From Acidimicrobiia bacterium (GTDB lineage: Bacteria > Actinomycetota > Acidimicrobiia > Acidimicrobiales > Iamiaceae): a stretch of DNA of 17,846 nt. The notes under the pieces are model-generated. The model did no database searches, was not told the origin of the DNA, and saw only the letters and a program-made list of their open reading frames with translations. The position numbers were made by a program, and so were the translations under genes. Shown in pieces: positions 6,799 through 13,697 of this stretch; position 1 is the stretch's first letter; each line of letters opens with the position of its first letter. The stretch spans positions 1 through 17,846 of the forward strand of contig JAFBAD010000002.1 of the NCBI GenBank assembly GCA_019247975.1, in the 5' to 3' direction.

Positions 6799-7101
6799 GT
6801 GACAGAGCGCATCAGTCGAGACCAGGTCGCGCACGTGGCGCGGCTCGCGCGCCTGGAGCTCGCGGACGACGAGCTGGACATGTTCACCGGGCAGCTCGCC
6901 GCGGTCCTCGATCACGCGGCTGACGTCGAGGCGCTCGACCTGGGCGACGTGCCGCCGACGTCGCACCCGTACCCCTTGAAGAACGTGCTGCGCCCCGACG
7001 TGGTCAGCGCGACCGTCGACACCGCGGAGGTGCTCGGAGCCGCGCCGAAGGTGGAGGACGGGCGCTTCCGGGTGCCGGCGATCGTGGGTGAGGCGCCCTG
7101 A
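6799..7101 (+). CDS. gatC: Asp-tRNA(Asn)/Glu-tRNA(Gln) amidotransferase subunit C
   Basis: GatC is the small subunit of the GatCAB complex, wrapping around GatA and GatB and stabilising them. The complex amidates mischarged Glu-tRNA(Gln) and Asp-tRNA(Asn) in the cytoplasm. The 100-residue product has the usual GatC pattern: ISRDQVAHVARLARLEL and then DELDMFTGQLAAVLDH near the N-terminus, a middle LDLGDVPPTSHPYPL, and LRPDVV towards the C-terminus. Start GTG 6799 gives the family's normal length and N-terminus; a longer open frame upstream has no homology. Its TGA overlaps the gatA ATG by one base (TGATG at 7099-7103), so translation is coupled. Confidence 0.95.
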   Translation: MTERISRDQVAHVARLARLELADDELDMFTGQLAAVLDHAADVEALDLGDVPPTSHPYPLKNVLRPDVVSATVDTAEVLGAAPKVEDGRFRVPAIVGEAP

Positions 7102-8531
7102 TGTCGTCGTACCTGTCTGCGCGCGAGCTCGCCGCGGGCGTGCGCGCCGGTGAGTGGTCGGCCGCGTCGTCGCTCGAGGAGTACCTGGGCGCGATCGACG
7201 AGTCCGACGGTGAGGTGCACGCGTTCAACGTCGTGACCGCAGACGACGCGCGCGCCACGGCCGCCGCGATCGACGAGGCCGTGGCGGCGGGGCGCGACCC
7301 GGGCCCGCTCGCGGGGGTGCCGGTCGCGCTCAAGGACAACCTCTGCACCCACGGCGTCGCCACCACCTGCTCGTCGCTCATCCTCGAAGGCTGGGTGCCG
7401 CCCTACGACGCGACGGTGGTCAGCCGGTTGCGCGAGGCCGGCGCGCTCATCGTCGGCAAGACGAACCTCGACGAGTTCGCTATGGCCGGCTCCACCGAGA
7501 ACTCGGCGTTCGGGCCGACCCGCAACCCGCACGACACGACCCGCGTGCCGGGCGGGTCGTCCGGTGGGAGCGCCGCGTCGGTGGCCGCCGGGTTCACGCC
7601 CCTGGCGCTCGGCTCGGACACCGGCGGCTCGATCCGCCAGCCCGCTGCGCTCTGCGGTGTGGTCGGCATGAAGCCGACCTACGGCCGGGTCAGCCGCTAC
7701 GGCCTCGTCGCGTTCGCCTCGTCGCTCGATCAGATCGGGCCGTTCGCCCGCACGGTCGACGACGCCGCGCTCCTGTTCGAGGTGATCGCCGGGCGCGACC
7801 CGCTCGACGCGACGTCCATCCCCGAGCCGGTGCCGGCCGTCTCCGAGCAGCTCGACCGCGGCGTCGAGGGCCTGCGGGTGGGCGTGGTCGGGGAGCTGAT
7901 GGGCGAGGGCATCGCACCCGACGTCGCCGCCCGCGTGCACGAGGCGAGCGAGGCGCTGCGGGCGGCTGGCGCGAAGGTCGAGGACGCTTCGGTGCCGGCC
8001 AGCATCTTCGGGCTCTCGGCCTACTACCTGATCGCACCGGCCGAGGCCTCGAGCAACCTGGCCCGCTTCGACGGTGTGCGCTACGGGCTGCGGGTCGACG
8101 CGCCCAACACCAACGACATGATGGTCGCCACCCGCACGCAGGGGTTCGGCGCCGAGGTGAAGCGGCGCATCATGCTCGGCACCTACGCGCTGTCGGCCGG
8201 CTACTACGACGCCTACTACGGGAAGGCGCAGAAGGTCCGCACGCTGATCATCCGCGACTTCGCCGCGGCGTACGACCGGTTCGACGTGCTGCTCTCGCCG
8301 ACGTCGCCCACCACCGCTTTCCCGCTCGGCGACAAGACCGCGGATCCGATGGCCATGTACATGAACGACGTCTGCACGATCCCGTCGAACCTCTCGGGCG
8401 ACCCCGCCATCTCCGTCCCCTACGGGACCGGCGACGACGGCCTGCCCGTCGGCGTGCAGGTGCTGGCGCCCGCGCTCGGTGAAGAGGTCATGTTCCGCGT
8501 CGCCGCGACCCTGGAGGCCAGCGTCTCGTGA
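7101..8531 (+). CDS. gatA: Asp-tRNA(Asn)/Glu-tRNA(Gln) amidotransferase subunit A
   Basis: GatA is the amidase subunit that releases ammonia from glutamine and passes it to GatB. The 476-residue length is normal for the family. The amidase-signature Ser-cisSer-Lys triad is visible: K78 in VALKDN, S153 in PGGSSGGSAA and S177 in GSDTGGSIRQPA, matching the positions known in Staphylococcus aureus GatA (K79, S154, S178). KPTYGRVSRYGLVAFASSLD and QIGPFARTVDDAALL follow as expected. The gene overlaps gatC by one base and gatB by four (GTGA at 8528-8531), which makes it the middle gene of a coupled operon. Unlike Mycobacterium tuberculosis, no pfkA lies between gatA and gatB. Confidence 0.98.
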   Translation: MSSYLSARELAAGVRAGEWSAASSLEEYLGAIDESDGEVHAFNVVTADDARATAAAIDEAVAAGRDPGPLAGVPVALKDNLCTHGVATTCSSLILEGWVPPYDATVVSRLREAGALIVGKTNLDEFAMAGSTENSAFGPTRNPHDTTRVPGGSSGGSAASVAAGFTPLALGSDTGGSIRQPAALCGVVGMKPTYGRVSRYGLVAFASSLDQIGPFARTVDDAALLFEVIAGRDPLDATSIPEPVPAVSEQLDRGVEGLRVGVVGELMGEGIAPDVAARVHEASEALRAAGAKVEDASVPASIFGLSAYYLIAPAEASSNLARFDGVRYGLRVDAPNTNDMMVATRTQGFGAEVKRRIMLGTYALSAGYYDAYYGKAQKVRTLIIRDFAAAYDRFDVLLSPTSPTTAFPLGDKTADPMAMYMNDVCTIPSNLSGDPAISVPYGTGDDGLPVGVQVLAPALGEEVMFRVAATLEASVS

Positions 8532-9967
8532 GCGAGTGGGAGACGGTCATCGGGCTGGAGGTCCACGCCGAGCTGGCCACCGAGACGAAGATGTTCTCCG
8601 GCGCACCGAACAAGTTCGGCAGCGAGCCGAACACGAACGTCGATCCGGTCTCGCTCGGGCTCCCGGGCTCGCTCCCGGTGCTCAACGAGAAGGCGGTCGA
8701 GCTCGCGATCCGCCTCGGCATCGCGCTCAACTGCGACATCCGCCCGTCGGTGTTCTCGCGGAAGAACTACTTCTATCCGGACATGCCGAAGGACTACCAG
8801 GTCAGCCAGTACGACGAGCCGATCAACATCGACGGCTTCCTGGAGCTGCCCGACGGCACGCGCATCGGCATCGAGCGGGCGCACCTCGAGGAGGACACCG
8901 GCAAGTCGACCCACGTGGGCGGCGACGGTCGCATCACCGGCGCGCAGTACTCCCTCGTCGACTACAACCGCGCCGGCGTCCCGCTGCTGGAGATCGTGTC
9001 GCGGCCGGACCTGCGCAGCGCGGCCGACGCGCGCGCCTACGTCGCGGAGCTGCGGGCGATCCTCGTCGCCGCGGAGGTGAGCGACGGGAAGATGGAGGAG
9101 GGTTCGCTGCGGGTCGACGCCAACGTGTCGGTGCGGCGCTCGCCCGACGACCCCTTCGGCACCCGCTGCGAGATCAAGAACCTCAACTCGCTGCGCTCGC
9201 TCGGCCGGGCCATCGAGTACGAGGCCAACCGGCAGATCGATCTGCTGGAGGCGGGCGAGTCGGTGCGCCAGGAGACCCGCCACTGGGACGAGAACGACGG
9301 CCGCACCCACACGATGCGGGTCAAGGAGGAAGCGGACGACTACCGCTACTTCCCCGAGCCCGACCTCGTGCCGCTCGACCCCGACCGTGAGTGGATCGAG
9401 CAGATCCGGGCCGCGATGCCGGTGCTGCCGGCCGAGCGGCGCACCCGGCTGGCCGCGGCGGCCGGGGTGGAGCTGCCCCACGACGGCGTGACCCTCGTCG
9501 TCGAGCGGGGTCAGGACGAACAGGCCCTCGCAGCGGTCAACGCGGGCGGTGATCCGGCGCGGGTGCTGGTGCACATCGAGCAGAACCTGGCCGGCGACGG
9601 CGGCGCGGATCTGGCGCCCGGCCGGCTGGCGGCGCTGGTCGCCCTGGAGACCGGCGGCACGCTCACGCCGACTCAGGCCAAGGAGGTGCTGGCCGAGATG
9701 CTCACGTCGGACGCGGCGCCCGAGGAGATCGCCGCAGCCAAGGGCTTCGAGGCCATGGACACCGGCGATCTCACCGCGCTGGTCGACGGCATCATCGACG
9801 GCCACCCGGACGAGTGGGCCCAGCTGGCCGAGGCGCACGCTGCGGACGACCAGAAGAAGCTGAAGAAGCTGAGCGGGTTCTTCACCGGCCAGGTCATGCG
9901 CCAGAGCCAGGGCAAGGCCAACGGCAAGCTCGTCGCCGACCGGATCCAGGAGCGGCTCCAAACGTGA
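8528..9967 (+). CDS. gatB: Asp-tRNA(Asn)/Glu-tRNA(Gln) amidotransferase subunit B
   Basis: GatB binds the mischarged tRNA, activates the side-chain carboxylate with ATP and receives ammonia from GatA. The 479-residue product shows the GatB pattern from the N-terminus (VIGLEVHAELATETKMFS), through SRKNYFYPDMPKDYQVSQYD, HLEEDTGKSTH and DYNRAGVPLLEIVSRPD, to MEEGSLRVDANVS, EIKNLNS and DDYRYFPEPDLVPL. A YqeY-like tRNA-binding tail follows (from about residue 325), ending FFTGQVMRQSQGKANGKLVADRIQERL. Start GTG 8528 overlaps the gatA stop by 4 nt. The gene closes the operon; 57 nt of intergenic DNA separates it from the exporter gene. Confidence 0.98.
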   Translation: MSEWETVIGLEVHAELATETKMFSGAPNKFGSEPNTNVDPVSLGLPGSLPVLNEKAVELAIRLGIALNCDIRPSVFSRKNYFYPDMPKDYQVSQYDEPINIDGFLELPDGTRIGIERAHLEEDTGKSTHVGGDGRITGAQYSLVDYNRAGVPLLEIVSRPDLRSAADARAYVAELRAILVAAEVSDGKMEEGSLRVDANVSVRRSPDDPFGTRCEIKNLNSLRSLGRAIEYEANRQIDLLEAGESVRQETRHWDENDGRTHTMRVKEEADDYRYFPEPDLVPLDPDREWIEQIRAAMPVLPAERRTRLAAAAGVELPHDGVTLVVERGQDEQALAAVNAGGDPARVLVHIEQNLAGDGGADLAPGRLAALVALETGGTLTPTQAKEVLAEMLTSDAAPEEIAAAKGFEAMDTGDLTALVDGIIDGHPDEWAQLAEAHAADDQKKLKKLSGFFTGQVMRQSQGKANGKLVADRIQERLQT

Positions 9968-9977
9968 CGTGAATCAC

Positions 9978-10001
9978 TTCCGAGACCGTTGAGTTTCGGA
10001 A
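9978..10001. promoter_or_regulatory. Inverted repeat upstream of the exporter gene (operator or terminator candidate)
   Basis: TTCCGA at 9978-9983 and TCGGAA at 9996-10001 form perfect 6-bp arms around 12 nt. It lies between the gatB stop and the start of the MFS exporter, whose operon contains a TetR gene, so a TetR operator is plausible. A weak gatB terminator is the alternative, though no T tract follows. Confidence 0.3.
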
Positions 10002-10009
10002 CTGATCGG

Positions 10010-10017
10010 TATTGAAT
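10010..10017 (+). promoter_or_regulatory. -10 candidate of the MFS exporter gene
   Basis: TATTGAAT is a rare AT-rich island. Its last six bases (TTGAAT, 10012-10017) end 7 nt before the GTG at 10025, the same distance seen before gatC, which suggests another leaderless transcript. The second position is T rather than A, so the match is imperfect. Confidence 0.4.
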
Positions 10018-10024
10018 TGCCGTC

Positions 10025-11644
10025 GTGGACGAAGCGACGATGCACGACCGCCGTTGGGCGGGACTCCTGGTGCTCTGCTTCAGCCTGCTCGTCATCGGGC
10101 TCGACAACACGATCCTGAACGTGGCCCTGCCGAAGCTGCAGGAGGACCTCAACGCGACGACCAGCCAGCTGCAGTGGATCATCGACGGCTACACGCTCGT
10201 GTTCGCGGGCCTGCTCCTGACCGGGGGCGCGCTCGGCGACCGGTTCGGGCGCAAGGGCGCCCTGCAGATCGGGCTGGTGATCTTCTGCGCCGGGTCGATG
10301 CTCTCGGCCAACGCCGGCAGCGCGAACCAGCTGATCCTCACCCGCTCGCTGATGGGCGTCGGCGGCGCGCTGATCATGCCCGCGACGCTCTCGCTGCTCA
10401 CCAACATGTTCACCGACCCGAAGGAGCGGGGTCGCGCCATCGGCGTGTGGGCCGGCGTGTCGGGCGCAGGCGTCGCGATCGGGCCGCTGCTCGGTGGCTG
10501 GCTGCTCGCCCACTTCTGGTGGGGCTCGGTCTTCCTGATCAACCTGCCGGTCACGATCATCGCCCTGGTGGCGGGCAAGGTGCTGCTGCCGACCTCGAAG
10601 GCGCCCGATGCGCAGAAGCTCGACCCGCTCGGCGCCGCGCTGTCGATCGCCGGTCTCGTGTCCCTGCTGTGGGGGATCATCGAGGCGCCGGCCAAGGGCT
10701 GGACGAGCACGCCGGTGGTCGTCGCCCTCGTGCTGGCGGTGGTGCTGCTCGGCGCCTTCGTCGCCTGGGAGCTCACGACCGACCACCCGATGCTCGACGT
10801 GCACTTCTTCCAGAACCGCCGGTTCACCGCGGCGAGCAGCGCGGTCACGCTCCTGTTCTTCGCCATGTTCGGCGCGATGTTCCTGCTGACCCAGTTCCTG
10901 CAGTTCGGTCTCGGCTTCACGCCGCTCCAGGCGGGCCTGCGGGCCGCGCCGTTCGCGCTGATCATGATGGCGGCGGCACCCACGGCGCCCCGTCTGGTCG
11001 AACGGGCCGGCACGAAGATCGTGGTGGTCGCCGGCATGCTCATCGTGGCCGTCGGCCTGGTCGTGGCGTCGACCTGTACGGTGGCGCTCGGCTACCCACG
11101 GGTGCTCATCGCCCAGCTGCTCATCGGCTTCGGCATCGCCACTGCGATGGCCCCCGCCACCGAGTCGATCATGGGGGCGCTGCCCCGCCACAAGGCGGGT
11201 GTCGGCTCGGCCATGAACGACACCACCCGGCAGGTCGGTGGGGCACTCGGCGTTGCGGTCGTCGGCAGCGTCTACGCCTCGGCCTACCGGCCCGAGCTCG
11301 TGTCGAAGCTGTCCGGGCTGTTCGGCTCGCTGCCGGGTGGCGCGGCGGCACAGAGCGCCGCACGCGACTCCATCGGCGGGGCGATCATCGTGGCCCAGCG
11401 GGCCGGCGGCGATCCGCAGAAGATCGACACCGCGACCGGTCATCACATCGCCGACGCAGCTCGCGACGCGTTCACCACCGCGATGAGCCGCGGCTTCCTC
11501 TTCGCAGCCGTCTTCGCGCTCCTCGGTGCGTTGGTGGCGCTCCTCTTCCTTCCTGCTCGGGTCGCTGACCCGGGCACCGATCCGGCCGAGGACCTCGACG
11601 ACATCGACGACTCGGTCCCCGAGCTGGAGCCGGCCGGCGCCTGA
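10025..11644 (+). CDS. MFS drug-type exporter, DHA2/EmrB-QacA family (14 TM)
   Basis: A proton-driven multidrug or metabolite exporter of 539 residues in the cytoplasmic membrane. The 14-helix subfamily is indicated by length and by the first-helix motif GLDNTILNVALP (residues 25-36), the segment WIIDGYTLVFAGLLLTGGAL and the loop motif A GALGDRFGRKGAL (about 68-80). The later segment GSAMNDTTRQVGGALGVAVV is also typical of the family. An acidic cytoplasmic tail (PAEDLDDIDDSVPELE) ends the protein. Start GTG 10025 has a promoter-like sequence directly ahead; an ATG five codons later is the alternative. A TetR gene begins within 52 nt of its stop and an Eis-like acetyltransferase gene follows, suggesting a resistance cluster. 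The substrate cannot be told from the sequence. Confidence 0.93.
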   Translation: MDEATMHDRRWAGLLVLCFSLLVIGLDNTILNVALPKLQEDLNATTSQLQWIIDGYTLVFAGLLLTGGALGDRFGRKGALQIGLVIFCAGSMLSANAGSANQLILTRSLMGVGGALIMPATLSLLTNMFTDPKERGRAIGVWAGVSGAGVAIGPLLGGWLLAHFWWGSVFLINLPVTIIALVAGKVLLPTSKAPDAQKLDPLGAALSIAGLVSLLWGIIEAPAKGWTSTPVVVALVLAVVLLGAFVAWELTTDHPMLDVHFFQNRRFTAASSAVTLLFFAMFGAMFLLTQFLQFGLGFTPLQAGLRAAPFALIMMAAAPTAPRLVERAGTKIVVVAGMLIVAVGLVVASTCTVALGYPRVLIAQLLIGFGIATAMAPATESIMGALPRHKAGVGSAMNDTTRQVGGALGVAVVGSVYASAYRPELVSKLSGLFGSLPGGAAAQSAARDSIGGAIIVAQRAGGDPQKIDTATGHHIADAARDAFTTAMSRGFLFAAVFALLGALVALLFLPARVADPGTDPAEDLDDIDDSVPELEPAGA

Positions 11645-11684
11645 CGTGGGCACGACCCTCCGACGCCCGGCCGCTGCGGTGGGC

Positions 11685-11690
11685 GAGACT
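11685..11690 (+). promoter_or_regulatory. Possible -10 element of the second tetR gene
   Basis: GAGACT lies 6 nt before GTG 11697, the same distance as the clearer leaderless promoters of the window, and resembles AAGACT ahead of the next gene (12307-12312). It keeps only A2 and T6 of TANNNT, so support is weak; its main value is that it favours 11697 over the upstream GTGs. Confidence 0.3.
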
Positions 11691-11696
11691 GCCGCC

Positions 11697-12278
11697 GTGG
11701 AGGTCCCGTCACGGAGGCCAGGGCGCCCACGTGACGAGGGCGCGGCGCAGGCGATCCTCGCCGCCGCGACCGAGCTGCTCGCGGAGGTCGGCTTCGCCGG
11801 GGTGACGGTGGACGCGGTCGCCCACCGCGCCGGCGTCGGCAAGGCGACCATCTACCGGCGGTGGCCGAGCAAGGAGCGGCTCGTGCTCGACGCGACCATG
11901 GCGTCGACCGAACCGATCCCGGTGCCCGAGACCGGTTCGGTGGCCGGTGACCTCAAGGTCGTCTACGGGCGCATGGCCGAGCACCTGTCGCAGCCCGACG
12001 GCCGCAGCGTCCTCATGGGGATGCTGGCGCAGGCGACCGTGGACGAGGTCGTGCACGAGCTGCTGACCACGCTCACCAGCCAGCGCAAGGAGGTGACGCG
12101 GGCCATCCTGCGGCGGGGCATCGAGACCGGCGAGGTGGCCGGCGACGCCGACCTCGACCTGCTGATCGACCTGCTGGGCGGCGCGGTCCTCTACCGGACC
12201 TGCGTCGCGGGCCGGCCGGTCGGCCCGAAGACGGTCGACAAGATCGTCTCGACGATCCTGCGGGGCGCGGCGCCGTAA
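11697..12278 (+). CDS. TetR-family transcriptional regulator linked to the MFS exporter
   Basis: A regulator of about 193 residues. RRPGRPRDE, then AAQAILAAATELLAEVGF and VTVDAVAHRAGVGKATIYRR (recognition helix about residues 40-60), then WPSKERLV are typical of the TetR/AcrR N-terminal domain; the remainder is a helical ligand-binding and dimerisation domain. Start candidates in frame are GTG 11646 (one base after the exporter stop), 11679 and 11697. I prefer 11697 because the usual short N-terminus precedes GRPR and a possible leaderless -10 lies 6 nt ahead, but coupling to the exporter would favour 11646. It most likely senses a substrate of the pump and represses the operon; the dyad at 9978-10001 is a candidate target. 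Confidence 0.9.
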   Translation: MEVPSRRPGRPRDEGAAQAILAAATELLAEVGFAGVTVDAVAHRAGVGKATIYRRWPSKERLVLDATMASTEPIPVPETGSVAGDLKVVYGRMAEHLSQPDGRSVLMGMLAQATVDEVVHELLTTLTSQRKEVTRAILRRGIETGEVAGDADLDLLIDLLGGAVLYRTCVAGRPVGPKTVDKIVSTILRGAAP

Positions 12279-12306
12279 TCCCGGGCGACCGGCGCGGGCG
12301 CGGTGG

Positions 12307-12312
12307 AAGACT
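12307..12312 (+). promoter_or_regulatory. Possible -10 element of the Eis-like gene
   Basis: AAGACT precedes the GTG at 12321 by 8 nt and resembles the GAGACT before the tetR start. The match to TANNNT is partial and no -35 is evident. Confidence 0.28.
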
Positions 12313-12320
12313 CCGACGCC

Positions 12321-13562
12321 GTGCCGTTCGAACTGCGCGTACCGACCCCCGACGAGTTCGCCGCGTTCAGCCTGCCGACGTGGCGCGCGTTCTCGATGCC
12401 CGACCCGAGCGAGGAGGGGATCGAGGACAACAAGTTCCTCTGGGAGCCCGACCGCAGCATCGGCGCGATCGAGGATGGCGAGTGGATCGGCGGCGCGGGC
12501 GCCTACACGTTCGACCTGACGTTGCCCGGCGGGAGCACGCTTCCGGCCGCCGGGGTGACGATGGTCGGGGTCAGCCCCACCCACCGCCGGCGCGGTGTGC
12601 TCAACCAGCTCATGGAGCGCCAGCTGGCCGACGTGGTCGACCTCGGTGAGCCGCTGGCCATCCTCACCGCGTCCGAGAGCCTCATCTACGGCCGCTTCGG
12701 CTACGGCCTCGCGGTCAGCCACGCGGTGATGGAGATCGACTCGACCCGCTCGGCCTTCCGGGCCGGCGCCGAGCCCGCGCCCCCCGGCCGCCTGCGCCTG
12801 CTGGCCAAGCCGGACGCCGCGGGTCCGCTCCAGGCCGCGTACGAGCGGTGCCGCCTCATCCGGGCCGGCGCGATCACCCGGCGGCCCGAGTACTGGGAGC
12901 TCCACCTGCGCGACCGGGAGCGGTGGCGGGACGGGGCCAGCGCCCTTTACGTCGCGATCCACGAAGACGCCGACGGCCAGCCCGACGGCCTCGTGACCTG
13001 GCGGCAGAAGGAGAGCTGGACCGACGCCGGTCTGCCGCGCGCGACGGTGCTCGTCAACGACCTCTGCGCCACGACGGCCGAGATCGAGGCGGTGCTGTGG
13101 CGGCTGGTGCTCGACGTCGACCTCTCGACCCGCGTCGTCGCCGAGAAGCGGCCGGTCGACGACCCGATCAAGTGGCGGTTGCTCGAGCCCCGCCGTGCGC
13201 AGACGAACGTCGTGTCGGACTGGCTGTGGCTCCGGGTGCTGGACGTGCCTGCCGCGCTCGAGGGCCGGGGCTACCAGGTGAGCGGCCAGCTGGTGGTCGA
13301 GGTCGAGGACCGGTTCCGCCCGTCCACCAGCGGGCGCTACCTCCTCGACACCGACACGAAGGAGTCGAGCTGCTCGCGGACCGACGCCAAGCCCGACCTG
13401 GCGATGCAGATCGACGACCTCGGCGCCATCTACCTCGGTGGCGTCGCGCCGTCCACGCTCGCAGCGGCCGGTCGCATCCAGGCCCGCTCGGCCGAGGTCC
13501 TGGCCCGGGCCGACGACCTCTTCGCCACCAGCCCGGCCCCCTTCTGCATGACCGGCTTCTGA
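12321..13562 (+). CDS. Eis-family GNAT N-acetyltransferase
   Basis: The 413-residue product matches the length and plan of mycobacterial Eis (enhanced intracellular survival): two GNAT domains and a C-terminal SCP2-like domain. Eis enzymes acetylate aminoglycosides at several amines and also protein or peptide lysines. The acetyl-CoA loop is VGVSPTHRRRGVLNQLM. The segment SLIYGRFGYG (Tyr at about 123 and 128) matches the region holding the catalytic Tyr of Eis, and the protein ends in Phe (MTGF), as Eis does; in Eis the C-terminal carboxylate acts as general base. Start GTG 12321 fits VPFELRVPTPDEF; GTG 12303 would add six residues. It follows the exporter and tetR genes on the same strand by 42 nt, and its last codon lies in the 47-nt palindrome. 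Substrate is unknown; aminoglycoside resistance is only an inference. Confidence 0.88.
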   Translation: MPFELRVPTPDEFAAFSLPTWRAFSMPDPSEEGIEDNKFLWEPDRSIGAIEDGEWIGGAGAYTFDLTLPGGSTLPAAGVTMVGVSPTHRRRGVLNQLMERQLADVVDLGEPLAILTASESLIYGRFGYGLAVSHAVMEIDSTRSAFRAGAEPAPPGRLRLLAKPDAAGPLQAAYERCRLIRAGAITRRPEYWELHLRDRERWRDGASALYVAIHEDADGQPDGLVTWRQKESWTDAGLPRATVLVNDLCATTAEIEAVLWRLVLDVDLSTRVVAEKRPVDDPIKWRLLEPRRAQTNVVSDWLWLRVLDVPAALEGRGYQVSGQLVVEVEDRFRPSTSGRYLLDTDTKESSCSRTDAKPDLAMQIDDLGAIYLGGVAPSTLAAAGRIQARSAEVLARADDLFATSPAPFCMTGF

Positions 13563-13603
13563 AGGCAATACCGGTCGGATTCCGACCGGTATTGCCTTCA
13601 GAA
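13557..13603. terminator. Perfect 47-nt palindrome over the stop codon of the Eis-like gene
   Basis: Arms 13557-13579 and 13581-13603 are exact reverse complements (23 bp) around a single T at 13580. The left arm contains the last Phe codon and TGA of the Eis-like gene. As RNA it would form a very stable hairpin; no T tract follows (TGAGGTTCTGGG), so it would be an atypical intrinsic terminator. A protein-binding site or mobile palindromic element is an alternative. Confidence 0.65.
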
Positions 13604-13697
13604 TGAGGTTCTGGGAGCGCCACCAGCCCCGGCTCCCTTCAGGGAACGCACAGGTAGGTCACACCTGCTTCGGGGGCCCGGGGGTTTGGGTGGCGGC
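13604..13697. other. Intergenic leader of the protease gene with small dyads
   Basis: This stretch contains GGGAGC (13613-13618) pairing with GCTCCC (13632-13637), and CAGGT (13651-13655) with ACCTG (13663-13667), either of which could be a regulator site or part of the mRNA leader. It then becomes G-rich (13672-13690). No convincing -10 box or Shine-Dalgarno was found for the protease. Confidence 0.3.

Noticed and set aside
9974..11851. A long open frame on the minus strand opposite the MFS exporter gene.
   Set aside because: It is very rich in Arg, Glu, Gly and His with no domain pattern, as expected for the antisense of GC-rich coding DNA, while the plus strand encodes a clear 14-helix exporter.
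11709..13568. A 619-codon open frame opposite the tetR and Eis-like genes.
   Set aside because: It spans two well-supported genes on the other strand, has low-complexity composition and no recognisable motif.
13671..13697. A possible G-quadruplex ahead of the protease gene.
   Set aside because: Only three runs of three or more G are present, with the fourth reduced to GG; too weak in such a GC-rich sequence.
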